11,439 nucleotides of DNA from Thermohalobaculum sp038528605 (GCA_038528605.1 JBCBEP010000109.1:1-11439), one strand, 5' to 3'. Shown: positions 1 to 6,355, numbered from the stretch's first letter. The notes: generated by a model not told the origin, from the letters alone. Numbers and translations: made by a program.

Positions 1-192
1 CTGCGCGCCTGGTCTGGGCTCGATGCCGCCATGCGGCTGCGCAACATCATTCCCCTGACGTCGGCCGAGTCGATGTCCGCTATCGAAGACTGGGGAATCC
101 TGGAGCGCACCCGCAGCAAATGGCGGCTCTCCGCCCCCGTTCTATTGGGATCGCCTACATTGGCTTGGGAAGGCCTCATGCCACGGAGCTGA
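1..192 (+). CDS. C-terminal fragment of an unrecognised protein (5' end outside the window)
   Basis: The plus-strand frame starting at base 1 stays open for 63 codons and ends at TGA 190-192. The gene therefore begins upstream of the window, although an ATG at 31 cannot be excluded as a start. The first 45 or so codons show strong GC bias at third positions, as in the genes further right, which supports real coding. The last 15 or so codons use CTA, TTG, ACA and GGA and look atypical. That pattern could mean the original C-terminus was replaced by a recombination or frameshift event near position 140-150. The peptide has an amphipathic, basic segment (RLRNIIPLTSAESM, residues 12-25) and no motif I recognise. 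No function is assigned. The sequence here is visible, but its reading as a truncated gene is inference. Confidence 0.45.
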   Translation: MRAWSGLDAAMRLRNIIPLTSAESMSAIEDWGILERTRSKWRLSAPVLLGSPTLAWEGLMPRS

Positions 193-423
193 GCCCGAGG
201 GTGGCGAAGGTTCGATTTCTGTTCCTTTTGCTCGAATGGGACTATCGTCGAAGTGTTCGGCTGACGTCGATGGAAATCTCAGGCATTCTAGGACGTTGCA
301 AGAAATTAACCAAATCGGCGCAGTCATCAGGTCCGGAGAATATGGGCCTGAGAGACCGCTTCCGGGCCTCTCGACGCCAGCGCCGGTGCTTAGCCCCTCC
401 CGCATAACCCTCGAAAACAACGG
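193..423. other. Non-coding, less GC-rich stretch downstream of tRNA-Ser
   Basis: No convincing gene is present. The open frames crossing this stretch have no ribosome-binding site, no family resemblance and no GC bias at third positions, and the longer ones run through the tRNA gene. Base composition is visibly lower in GC than in the rest of the window, with runs such as AGAAATTAACCAAATC at 301-316. I see no repeat, clear promoter or integrase remnant. It may be decayed sequence or the edge of an integrated element using the tRNA-Ser 3' end. Confidence 0.5.
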
Positions 424-446
424 AAAAATCCGGCCGCAGCCGGATC
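424..446 (-). terminator. Rho-independent terminator of tRNA-Ser
   Basis: Read on the minus strand, ATCCGGC (445-439), the loop TGCG (438-435) and GCCGGAT (434-428) form a perfect 7-bp hairpin. It is followed directly by a T run (428-424). It lies about 26 nt beyond the CCA end of the tRNA-Ser gene and in the same direction, so it is the expected terminator of that transcript. Confidence 0.85.
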
Positions 447-471
447 GGGAGAACGCTTTCGAGATGTCAGG

Positions 472-561
472 TGGCGGAGAGGGAGGGATTCGAACCCTCG
501 GAACCCGTGAAGGCTCAACGGTTTTCGAGACCGCCCCGTTCGACCACTCCGGCACCTCTCC
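472..561 (-). tRNA. tRNA-Ser (anticodon CGA)
   Basis: The minus strand folds into a complete class II tRNA of 90 nt including an encoded CCA (474-472). The acceptor stem is GGAGAGG (561-555) with CCTCTCC (482-476), and the discriminator base is G (475). The anticodon arm has loop CTCGAAA, so the anticodon is CGA and reads UCG codons. The long variable arm (GAGCC paired with GGGTTC) is typical of tRNA-Ser. The T arm is GAGGG-TTCGAAT-CCCTC. It is transcribed leftward, with a promoter at 601-629 and a terminator at 424-446. Its 3' end points toward the atypical DNA at the left edge, the side on which tRNA-targeting elements integrate. Confidence 0.97.
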
Positions 562-600
562 GAGCGCCCCGGTCGCTGCATATTGGGGCGTGCGGGCGGC

Positions 601-629
601 GTGATAGCGAGCGCTAGGCTGCGGCGCAA
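601..629 (-). promoter_or_regulatory. Probable promoter of tRNA-Ser
   Basis: The minus strand has a -35 element TTGCGC (629-624), a 17-nt spacer and a -10 element TATCAC (606-601, 4 of 6 to TATAAT). The predicted start near 593-595 lies about 32 nt before the mature tRNA 5' end. The discriminator after the -10 is almost all G and C, as is common for stringently controlled stable-RNA promoters. The -35 is weak, so this is a prediction from pattern only. Confidence 0.5.
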
Positions 630-693
630 GACGGCTCGGCGAGGTTTTTTGGGGCGCGCCGCGGTTCGCGCGCCGCGAAGTGGCAGGCTGTTC

Positions 694-722
694 TTGACTT
701 TCCGGCGCGCGGTGCCCATTAC
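694..722 (+). promoter_or_regulatory. Probable sigma70-type promoter of rplU-rpmA
   Basis: TTGACT (694-699) is a 5-of-6 match to the -35 consensus. A spacer of exactly 17 nt leads to CATTAC (717-722), a 3-of-6 match to the -10. A GC-rich discriminator follows, with a predicted start near 729. A strong -35, poor -10 and GC-rich discriminator are usual for ribosomal-protein promoters in GC-rich alphaproteobacteria. The promoter implies a 5' leader of about 155-160 nt before the rplU start. Confidence 0.6.
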
Positions 723-731
723 CCGCGCTCC

Positions 732-854
732 GGCCGACTGATCGGCCCGCCGCCGTCTCCTGAGGGGGACGGTTGGCATCGCGGCCCTCGCGGGGAGGGT
801 GCGCTGTCCGAGGCGCGGCAGGGGCCGCACAAAGCGCTCATGGAGCCATGCTCC
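732..854 (+). promoter_or_regulatory. Structured 5' leader of rplU (tandem hairpins)
   Basis: The presumed leader can form a string of compact hairpins. These are GGCCGA-CTGA-TCGGCC (732-747), an 8-bp stem CCGTCTCC/GGGGACGG with loop TGAG (753-772), CCCTC-GCGGG-GAGGG (785-799), GCGGC-AGGG-GCCGC (815-828) and GGAGC-CAT-GCTCC (842-854). The first two close tetraloops and sit directly after the predicted start site. Autogenous leaders of ribosomal-protein operons, including L21 leaders in Firmicutes, are an established class. Whether this is one is inference, and GC-rich DNA forms short hairpins easily. This leader fills the gene-free stretch between tRNA-Ser and rplU. Confidence 0.35.
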
Positions 855-877
855 GGGGCCGCCATAGGGCGCGGGAC

Positions 878-882
878 AGGAG
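878..882 (+). promoter_or_regulatory. Ribosome-binding site that fixes the rplU start
   Basis: AGGAG at 878-882 directly abuts an ATG at 883, leaving no spacer, but lies 6 nt from the ATG at 889. The second ATG gives the N-terminus MFAVIKTGGKQYKV, which matches the usual start of L21 proteins. The 889 start is therefore preferred over 883. Confidence 0.75.
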
Positions 883-888
883 ATGGAT

Positions 889-1203
889 ATGTTCGCTGTC
901 ATTAAGACAGGCGGCAAGCAGTATAAGGTTGCTGCCGGAGACGAGATCACGATCGAGAAGCTGGAGGCTGGCGCCGGCGAGAGCGTCGACTTTGCCGAGG
1001 TGCTGATGCTGGGCGGCGAGAGCGTGACGGTGGGCACCCCCACCATCGCGGGCGCCAGCGTCAAGGCGGAAGTGGTGGAGCAGGGCCGCGGCCCGAAGGT
1101 CTACACCTTCCACAAGCGGCGCCGGAAGAGCAGCTCGAAGCGGCTGCGCGGTCATCGCCAGCACCTCACCACGGTGCGGGTGACCGAGATCGTCACGGGC
1201 TGA
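889..1203 (+). CDS. rplU: 50S ribosomal protein L21
   Basis: This is a component of the large ribosomal subunit that binds 23S rRNA. The 104-residue product has the family's normal length (about 103 in E. coli). It shows the hallmark N-terminus MFAVIKTGGKQYKV followed by a beta-rich body with the conserved GGESVTVGTP segment. The basic rRNA-binding region FHKRRRKSSSKRLRGHRQ lies near residues 75-92, and the end is VRVTEIVTG. An upstream in-frame ATG at 883 is rejected because its Shine-Dalgarno spacing would be zero. The gene is the first of a two-gene unit with rpmA, 18 nt downstream. It is probably transcribed from the promoter at 694-722 through a hairpin-rich leader. The identification is secure. 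Confidence 0.97.
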   Translation: MFAVIKTGGKQYKVAAGDEITIEKLEAGAGESVDFAEVLMLGGESVTVGTPTIAGASVKAEVVEQGRGPKVYTFHKRRRKSSSKRLRGHRQHLTTVRVTEIVTG

Positions 1204-1221
1204 ACGAGAGGAGACTGAGAC

Positions 1222-1491
1222 ATGGCACACAAAAAGGCAGGCGGCTCCTCCCGTAACGGGCGCGACAGCGCCGGGCGCCGTCTTGGCGTCAAGAAGTTCG
1301 GCGGCGAGGCGGTGATCCCGGGCAACATCCTGGTTCGTCAGCGTGGCACCAAGTGGTGGCCGGGTGAGAATACGGGCCTCGGCAAGGACCACACGATTTT
1401 TGCCACGGGCGAGGGTCACGTGAAGTTCCACAAGGGCCTCAAGGGTCGCACGTTCGTGTCGGTTATCCCGGCGCCGGAGGCGGCCGAGTAA
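1222..1491 (+). CDS. rpmA: 50S ribosomal protein L27
   Basis: L27 is a small basic protein of the large subunit whose N-terminal tail reaches the peptidyl-transferase centre. The 89-residue product begins MAHKKAGGSSRNGRDS, the family signature. It continues with RLGVKKFGGE, then the conserved segment NILVRQRGTKWWPGENTGLG and KDHTIFATGEGHVKF. It has no N-terminal extension of the kind cleaved in Firmicutes, so the tail is made ready for use. AGGAG at 1209-1213 is 8 nt before the ATG. The gene lies 18 nt after rplU and is followed by a strong intrinsic terminator, so rplU-rpmA form a discrete transcription unit. Confidence 0.98.
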   Translation: MAHKKAGGSSRNGRDSAGRRLGVKKFGGEAVIPGNILVRQRGTKWWPGENTGLGKDHTIFATGEGHVKFHKGLKGRTFVSVIPAPEAAE

Positions 1492-1517
1492 GCCGGCGTC
1501 TCCTCGACGACATTCAT

Positions 1518-1548
1518 GAGGGGATCGGCCGGCAGGCCGGTCCCCTTT
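1518..1548 (+). terminator. Rho-independent terminator after rpmA
   Basis: GGGGATCGGCC (1520-1530), the loop GGCA and GGCCGGTCCCC (1535-1545) pair as an 11-bp stem with one G-U pair. The stem extends by A1519-T1546 and a G-T wobble. A short T-rich tail (TTTGTCATTCT) follows. It lies 28 nt after the rpmA stop codon and should end most rplU-rpmA transcripts before the acetyltransferase gene. Confidence 0.85.
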
Positions 1549-1609
1549 GTCATTCTCGGGCGCCCCGCCGCACGTGGCCCGCGCCCCGCCATGGTTCTGG
1601 GAGGATCGC

Positions 1610-2194
1610 ATGGCTGATATCGCAACCGCCGCGGCAGACGGCGAAGACCGCTGGCTGAACGCCACTTTCGGGACGGCGCGGCTGCTGCTGCGCCCGCTGC
1701 GCCCCTCCGATGCGGGGCCGATGGAGCTCTATGCGGGCGACGCGCGGGTGGCGCGGATGACCACGAGCATTCCGCATCCCTACCCGCCGGGGGCGGCTGC
1801 GGCCTTCATCGAGCGTCAGGCTCTGCCCGGTGCGGCCGAGCGCAGCTGGGTGATCGACGGCTCGCCGATCGGCGCGGCGGAGATGATGGGTGTGGTCAGC
1901 TTCAAGCGCGAGGCCGGCGCCATCGGCTACTGGGTCGGCCCGCCCTTCTGGAACACCGGCTATGCATCGGAAGCCGTGGAGGGCGTGCTCGCCACGCTCT
2001 TCAGTGAGGGCTTGCCCGAGATCCACGCGACTGTGTTCGCGGACAATCCGGCATCGGCCCATGTGCTGGAGAAGCTCGGCTTCGCGGAGACCGGGATGAT
2101 CGAGACGTTCTCGGTGGCCCGTGGCGCGGCGGCGCCCACGCGGGTGTTCCGGCTCGATTCCGCCGCGTTCGACGCGGCGCGGGCCGGGCGCTGA
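1610..2194 (+). CDS. GNAT-family N-acetyltransferase (RimJ/RimL-like)
   Basis: This 194-residue cytoplasmic enzyme is predicted to transfer acetyl from acetyl-CoA to an amine. The N-terminal strand reads TARLLLRPLRPSDAG (residues 22-36), typical of the RimJ/RimL-type subfamily (Acetyltransf_3). The acetyl-CoA-binding motif region is IGYWVGPPFWNTGYASEAVE (105-124). The C-terminal motif NPASAHVLEKLGFAETG (146-162) is the usual place where a residue after the cofactor-binding helix closes the fold. The ATG at 1610 is chosen because GGGAGGA (1599-1605) lies 4 nt before it. An in-frame ATG at 1547 lies in the tail of the rpmA terminator and is unlikely. Its stop is only 13 nt before the obgE start, so the two are probably co-transcribed. 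The substrate is unknown. RimJ/RimL relatives modify ribosomal protein N-termini, and the ribosomal neighbours make that a reasonable but unproven guess. Confidence 0.88.
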   Translation: MADIATAAADGEDRWLNATFGTARLLLRPLRPSDAGPMELYAGDARVARMTTSIPHPYPPGAAAAFIERQALPGAAERSWVIDGSPIGAAEMMGVVSFKREAGAIGYWVGPPFWNTGYASEAVEGVLATLFSEGLPEIHATVFADNPASAHVLEKLGFAETGMIETFSVARGAAAPTRVFRLDSAAFDAARAGR

Positions 2195-2207
2195 GGAGGG
2201 TTTCACG

Positions 2208-3245
2208 GTGCGCTTTCTCGACCAGGCGAAGGTTTACGTGCGCTCGGGCTCCGGCGGTCCGGGCTCCGTCAGCTTTCGGCGCGAGAAGTTCATCGAATAT
2301 GGCGGCCCCGACGGTGGCGATGGAGGGCGCGGCGGCGATGTCTGGATCGAGGCGGTGGACGGGCTGAACACGCTGATCGACTTCCGCTACCAGCAGCACT
2401 TCTTCGCCCAGAACGGCGAACACGGCATGGGCCGCCAGCGTACCGGCAAGTCCGGCGAAGATAAGGTGCTGCACGTGCCCGCCGGGACCGAGGTGCTCGA
2501 CGAGGATCAGGAGACCGTGCTGGCGGACCTGACCACGGTCGGCGAGCGGTTCTGCGTGGCCAAGGGCGGCAATGGCGGGTTCGGCAACCTGCATTTCACC
2601 ACCTCCACGAACCGCGCGCCGCGCCATGCCAACCCGGGCATTCCGGGCATCGAGCGGACGATCTGGCTGCGCCTGAAGCTTATCGCCGATGCGGGGCTGG
2701 TGGGGCTTCCGAATGCGGGGAAGAGCACCTTCCTCGCGGCGGTTTCCAACGCACGGCCGAAGATCGCCGCCTATCCCTTCACCACGCTGCACCCCAATCT
2801 TGGCGTCGCCTATGTGGACGGGCGCGAGTTCGTGCTGGCCGATATTCCCGGGCTGATCGAGGGGGCGCATGAGGGGCGTGGGATCGGCGACCGGTTTCTG
2901 GGCCATATCGAGCGTTGTGCCGTGCTGCTGCATCTTGTCGACGCTACGGCGGAGGACCCGCTGGCGGACTTGCGCGTCGTGGAGGGGGAGCTCGAGGCGT
3001 ATGGCGCGGGGCTCGATGAGAAACCGCGGATTGTTGCGTTGTCGAAGACCGATGCCTTGCCCGCCGAGGACCTTGCGGCTCTCGAGGCGCTGATGGCGGA
3101 GGAGGGGGTGACGGTCGATCACCGGCTCTCTGCCGTGAGCGGCGTGGGCGTCGAAGAGGCCCTGCGGGCCCTGCGCGGCGTGATCCAGCAGGCCCGCGCC
3201 GGGGATAGCGCGCAGCACGACGACGAAGCGTCATGGGCGCCCTGA
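2208..3245 (+). CDS. obgE: Obg-family GTPase ObgE/CgtA
   Basis: This essential GTPase associates with the 50S subunit during late ribosome assembly and links growth to guanine-nucleotide and (p)ppGpp levels. The product has 345 residues, normal for alphaproteobacteria. The glycine-rich Obg fold covers residues 1-158, beginning MRFLDQAKVYVRSGSGGPGS and including GGPDGGDGGRGGDV and GGNGGFGN. The G domain follows: G1 GLPNAGKS (166-173), G2 near YPFTTLHPN (189-197), G3 DIPGLIEGA (212-220), G4 SKTD (279-282, usually NKxD) and G5 SAVSG (308-312). The C-terminus is short and acidic. The GTG start at 2208 is chosen because GGAGGG (2195-2200) is 7 nt upstream and it gives the family's usual first residues. 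The gene overlaps proB by 13 nt. Confidence 0.97.
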   Translation: MRFLDQAKVYVRSGSGGPGSVSFRREKFIEYGGPDGGDGGRGGDVWIEAVDGLNTLIDFRYQQHFFAQNGEHGMGRQRTGKSGEDKVLHVPAGTEVLDEDQETVLADLTTVGERFCVAKGGNGGFGNLHFTTSTNRAPRHANPGIPGIERTIWLRLKLIADAGLVGLPNAGKSTFLAAVSNARPKIAAYPFTTLHPNLGVAYVDGREFVLADIPGLIEGAHEGRGIGDRFLGHIERCAVLLHLVDATAEDPLADLRVVEGELEAYGAGLDEKPRIVALSKTDALPAEDLAALEALMAEEGVTVDHRLSAVSGVGVEEALRALRGVIQQARAGDSAQHDDEASWAP

Positions 3246-4411
3246 CGGCCGCGGGGGCGGACCGGCTCGCGGCGGCGCGGCGCGTCGTCGTCAAGGTCGG
3301 TTCCGCCCTGTTGGTCGATGCCGAGGGGCGGCTGCGGGAGGGCTGGCTCGCCGGTCTTGCGGCGGACCTCGGCGATTTGGCCCGGGCCGGTGCGCGGCCC
3401 ATCGTCGTCTCCTCCGGTGCCATCGCGCTCGGCCGCGGGGTTCTGGGCCTTGGCGCGCGGACCCTGCCGCTCGAGGAAAGCCAGGCCGCTGCCGCCGTGG
3501 GACAGACGCGGCTGGCGCGGGCCTGGGAAGAAGCGCTCGGCGCTGAGGGGTTCTTGGGTGCTCAGGTGCTTCTGACGCTCGAGGACACGCAGGACCGGCG
3601 GCGGTATCTGAACGGCCGCGCCACCATCCAGGCCCTTCTCGCCCATGGCGCTGTGCCGGTGGTGAACGAGAACGACACGGTGGCGACGGACGAGATCCGG
3701 TACGGCGACAACGATCGCCTCGCCGCGCGCGTGGCGCTGATGGCGGGGGCCGATGTGCTGGTGCTGCTCTCGGATGTGGACGGGCTCTACACCGCCAACC
3801 CACGGCAGGACCCCTCGGCCCGGCATCTCGCCGAGGTGGCGGCCATCACGCCCGAGATCGAGGCGATGGCGGGGGATGCAGGCTCCGGCCTCGCGCGCGG
3901 GGGCATGCGCACCAAGGTGATGGCGGCGAAGACGGCCACGCAGGGCGGCTGCGCCATGGCCATCGCGCAGGGAGACGTTCCTCGACCACTCACGGCCATG
4001 CGGGAGGGCGCACGCAGCACTTGGTTCGCCGCACAGGCCAGCCCGGCGGCGGCGCGCAAGGCATGGATCGCGGGCATGAAGCCGCTCGGGCGCCTCAGCA
4101 TAGATGCAGGGGCGGTGGCGGCGCTGCGGCGCGGGAAGTCCCTCCTCCCGGCGGGGCTCACCGGGGTGAGCGGCAGTTTCGGGCGCGGCGACCCGGTTAC
4201 GATCGCGGGGCCTGAAGGGGCCGCCGTGGGCGCGGCCCTTGCCGGTTACAGCGCGATGGAGGCGGCGCGCCTCGTCGGCGTTCGCTCCGACCGGATCGCC
4301 GATGTCCTCGGCTATCCCGGCCGCGCGGCCCTCGCGCATGCGGATGACATGGTGATATGGGGAACCCGCGGCGCGCTGGCGCCCGCGGCCGGCCCGGGAG
4401 AGGACGCATGA
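3233..4411 (+). CDS. proB: Glutamate 5-kinase (with C-terminal PUA domain)
   Basis: ProB phosphorylates the gamma-carboxyl of L-glutamate with ATP, the first and feedback-controlled step of proline synthesis. The 392-residue protein has the amino-acid-kinase domain at residues 16-260. Visible motifs are VVVKVGSALL (18-27), VVSSGAIALG (58-67), the glutamate-binding NENDTV (145-150), GDND (158-161), LLSDVDGLYTANP (178-190) and GGMRTK (223-228). A PUA domain follows at roughly 285-375, from GRLSIDAGAV to AHADDMV. The two-domain form is usual in proteobacteria; about 15 extra Ala/Gly/Pro-rich residues end the protein. The ATG lies inside obgE and has only a weak ribosome-binding site, suggesting translational coupling. 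Its stop overlaps the proA start as ATGA. Confidence 0.97.
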   Translation: MGALTAAGADRLAAARRVVVKVGSALLVDAEGRLREGWLAGLAADLGDLARAGARPIVVSSGAIALGRGVLGLGARTLPLEESQAAAAVGQTRLARAWEEALGAEGFLGAQVLLTLEDTQDRRRYLNGRATIQALLAHGAVPVVNENDTVATDEIRYGDNDRLAARVALMAGADVLVLLSDVDGLYTANPRQDPSARHLAEVAAITPEIEAMAGDAGSGLARGGMRTKVMAAKTATQGGCAMAIAQGDVPRPLTAMREGARSTWFAAQASPAAARKAWIAGMKPLGRLSIDAGAVAALRRGKSLLPAGLTGVSGSFGRGDPVTIAGPEGAAVGAALAGYSAMEAARLVGVRSDRIADVLGYPGRAALAHADDMVIWGTRGALAPAAGPGEDA

Positions 4412-5679
4412 ACGAACGCTTCGACGACATTCCCGCTCTCGTCGCCAGCATGGGTAGGCGCGCGAAGGCGGCGGCCGCGGTGCTGGCGGAAGCGAGCGCG
4501 GAGCGCAAGCACGCGGCCCTCAGCTCGGCGGCTGAGGCGATCCTCGACCGGCGGCGCGAGATCGAGGACGCCAACGCCATCGATATGGAGACCGCGCGGG
4601 AGAAAGGCCTGACGGGCGCCATGCTCGACCGGCTCTTGCTGACCGATGATCGCATTTGCGGGATGGCGGCGGGCCTTCGCGCCGTTGCAGCACAGGCCGA
4701 TCCAGTGGGCCGCGTGCTGGCAGAGTGGACCGTGCCCTCGGGCCTCCGCATCAAGCGCGTGGCCACGCCGCTCGGCGTGGTCGGTGTGATCTATGAGAGC
4801 CGGCCGAACGTTACGGCGGATGCGGGCGGGCTCTGCCTCTGGTCGGGCAATGCCGCGATCCTGCGCGGCGGGTCGGAGAGTTTCGAGAGCGCGGGCGCGA
4901 TCCACGCATGCCTCGTGGCCGGGCTCGAGGCGGCCAACCTGCCGGCGGACGCGATCCAGCGCGTGCCGGTGCGCGACCGGGCGGCGGTGGCGGAGATGCT
5001 GCGCGCGGTGGAGACCATCGACGTGATCGTGCCGCGCGGCGGCAAGGGGCTCGTGGGGCTGGTCCAGGCCGAGGCGCGCGTGCCGGTGTTCGCGCATCTC
5101 GAGGGGATTTGCCACGTTTATGTCGAGCGCACGGCCGATCACGAGAAGGCGCGACGCCTCGTGCTGAACGCCAAGACGCGCCGCACCGGCATTTGCGGTG
5201 CCGCTGAATGCCTGCTGATCGACCGCGCGGTGGCGCATGATCTGGGCGCGATCCTTGTCGGTGATCTGCTCGATGCGGGCGTGACGGTGCATGGCGACGC
5301 CGAGGTTCAGGCGCTTGATGGGCGTGTGACGGCGGCGGGGGATGACGACTGGGGGCGCGAGTACCTCTCGATGGATATCGCGGCCAGGGTGGTGGACGGG
5401 ATCGAGGATGCGATGAGCCATATCCGCACCTACGGTTCGAGCCATACCGAAGCGATCGTGACCGAGAGCGATGCGAAGGCCGCCCGGTTTTTCTCGGGGC
5501 TCGACAGCGCGATCCTGATGCGGAACGCCTCGACGCAGTTCGCCGATGGCGGTGAGTTCGGGATGGGCGCGGAGATCGGGATCGCGACCGGCAAGATGCA
5601 TGCGCGCGGGCCGGTGGGTGCCGATCAGTTGACCAGCTTCAAGTATCTCGTGGAAGGCGACGGGACCGTGCGCCCCTAA
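4408..5679 (+). CDS. proA: Glutamate-5-semialdehyde dehydrogenase (gamma-glutamyl phosphate reductase)
   Basis: ProA reduces gamma-glutamyl phosphate with NADPH to glutamate-5-semialdehyde, which cyclises to pyrroline-5-carboxylate for ProC. The 423-residue protein matches the family's usual length. Signature stretches are PLGVVGVIYESRPNVTADA (121-139), the nucleotide-binding region VIVPRGGKGLV (206-216), and the catalytic cysteine Cys263 in NAKTRRTGICGAAE (254-267). It also has YGSSHTEAIVTE (342-353) and the conserved end GEFGMGAEIGIATGKMHARG (382-401). The ATG at 4408 is chosen because it overlaps the proB stop (ATGA) and has GGGAGAGGA upstream; an in-frame ATG at 4357 would overlap proB by 55 nt. 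ProB and ProA form a functional complex in other bacteria, consistent with this tight coupling. No terminator with a T run is visible in the 43 nt before the convergent neighbour. Confidence 0.97.
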   Translation: MNERFDDIPALVASMGRRAKAAAAVLAEASAERKHAALSSAAEAILDRRREIEDANAIDMETAREKGLTGAMLDRLLLTDDRICGMAAGLRAVAAQADPVGRVLAEWTVPSGLRIKRVATPLGVVGVIYESRPNVTADAGGLCLWSGNAAILRGGSESFESAGAIHACLVAGLEAANLPADAIQRVPVRDRAAVAEMLRAVETIDVIVPRGGKGLVGLVQAEARVPVFAHLEGICHVYVERTADHEKARRLVLNAKTRRTGICGAAECLLIDRAVAHDLGAILVGDLLDAGVTVHGDAEVQALDGRVTAAGDDDWGREYLSMDIAARVVDGIEDAMSHIRTYGSSHTEAIVTESDAKAARFFSGLDSAILMRNASTQFADGGEFGMGAEIGIATGKMHARGPVGADQLTSFKYLVEGDGTVRP

Positions 5680-5722
5680 GCGACCACCTCGACAGTCGGT
5701 CACCCGGCCGCGCGGCGGCGCA

Positions 5723-6295
5723 TCAGCGGCCCCAGTCGCGCACCGGGCCGCTGTCGAGATGCACGAATTTCGAGCGGGTGTAGCGGCCGACGCCACCGGC
5801 GGAGAGCGCCTTGCCCGCGCCCGAGATCTGCTCGACGCTGCGGGACTTCAGGGCGATATCTACCGCCATGCCGCGCGTGTGGTACGACTTCTTGGCAACG
5901 CCACGGCTGCGGCGGCGCAGCATGGCGTTCGTGCCTTGCGTGCGGAAACCGGAAACGATGTCGAACGGCTCGCCGCAGTCCAGCAGATTGTGGGTGGCGG
6001 CCAGGATATCGATGATCCGCGGGTCCATGCTGGTCGCCCGTTCGGCGCGCCAGTCCCGCAGGATGTAGTTGAACGCGTCGAGCGCCTCGGGAATGTACTG
6101 CCCGTCCACCCAGTAGACGGTGCTCACCCGCTCACCCGTGCGAGAATTGACCAACCGGAGGGAGCGGAAGTCGCCCTTGCCGCTGTTGTAGGCGGCGAGC
6201 GCGGGCGGAGTGGCGCTCAAGCCGCCAAGGGCGGCAAGGCCTGTCAACACAGTTCGACGGGTCAGGCCGCCGGATACGGTGTACCGGATGCTCAA
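5723..6295 (-). CDS. Tat-exported DUF882 / peptidase M15-family protein (YcbK-like)
   Basis: This 190-residue protein has a twin-arginine signal peptide: LTRRTVLTG (residues 11-19), a hydrophobic stretch (19-29) and a probable cleavage near ALA-A (32-35). The mature part is a DUF882/M15-type peptidase domain. SGFRTQGTN (115-123) precedes the zinc site SYHTRGMAVDI (137-147, His139 and Asp146) and FVHLD (177-181, His179). These are the expected zinc ligands of the D-Ala-D-Ala carboxypeptidase and endopeptidase fold. It is likely to act on peptidoglycan in the periplasm; the bond cut is not known from sequence. The start is TTG at 6295. No ATG or GTG occurs in frame before the stop at 6331-6329, the first internal ATG is beyond the signal peptide, and AAGGGG lies 7 nt upstream. 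It is divergent from the L,D-transpeptidase gene and convergent with proA. Confidence 0.9.
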   Translation of the reverse strand: MSIRYTVSGGLTRRTVLTGLAALGGLSATPPALAAYNSGKGDFRSLRLVNSRTGERVSTVYWVDGQYIPEALDAFNYILRDWRAERATSMDPRIIDILAATHNLLDCGEPFDIVSGFRTQGTNAMLRRRSRGVAKKSYHTRGMAVDIALKSRSVEQISGAGKALSAGGVGRYTRSKFVHLDSGPVRDWGR

Positions 6296-6302
6296 TCTTC
6301 TG

Positions 6303-6308
6303 CCCCTT
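6303..6308 (-). promoter_or_regulatory. Ribosome-binding site supporting the TTG start of the DUF882 gene
   Basis: The minus strand reads AAGGGG at 6308-6303, 7 nt before TTG at 6295-6293. It supports the rare TTG start, which is the only initiator in frame that keeps the whole twin-arginine signal peptide. Confidence 0.55.
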
Positions 6309-6355
6309 GTTCCGTTCTGTGAACTTCTTCACCGACGGCGTCATTCTTTGCCGCA

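Noticed and set aside
304..312. TTAACC sequence resembling half of a CtrA binding site
   Set aside because: There is no second TTAA half at the proper 7-nt spacing and no adjacent gene to control.
120..407. Plus-strand open frame of 95 codons before tRNA-Ser
   Set aside because: It has no ribosome-binding site, no recognisable domain and no GC bias at third positions, and it overlaps the partial ORF at 1-192.
645..674. T6 run next to a 7-bp hairpin GGCGCGC/GCGCGCC, looking like a terminator
   Set aside because: The T run precedes the hairpin on the plus strand and becomes an A run on the minus strand, so it fits neither orientation. It lies upstream of both divergent promoters.
883..888. 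Upstream ATG of rplU at 883
   Set aside because: The Shine-Dalgarno sequence touches this ATG, and the start at 889 gives proper spacing and the conserved L21 N-terminus.
2001..5796. Long open frames on the minus strand opposite obgE, proB and proA
   Set aside because: They mirror the GC-rich third positions of the real genes, match no family, and lack ribosome-binding sites. Such antisense frames are expected in DNA of this composition.
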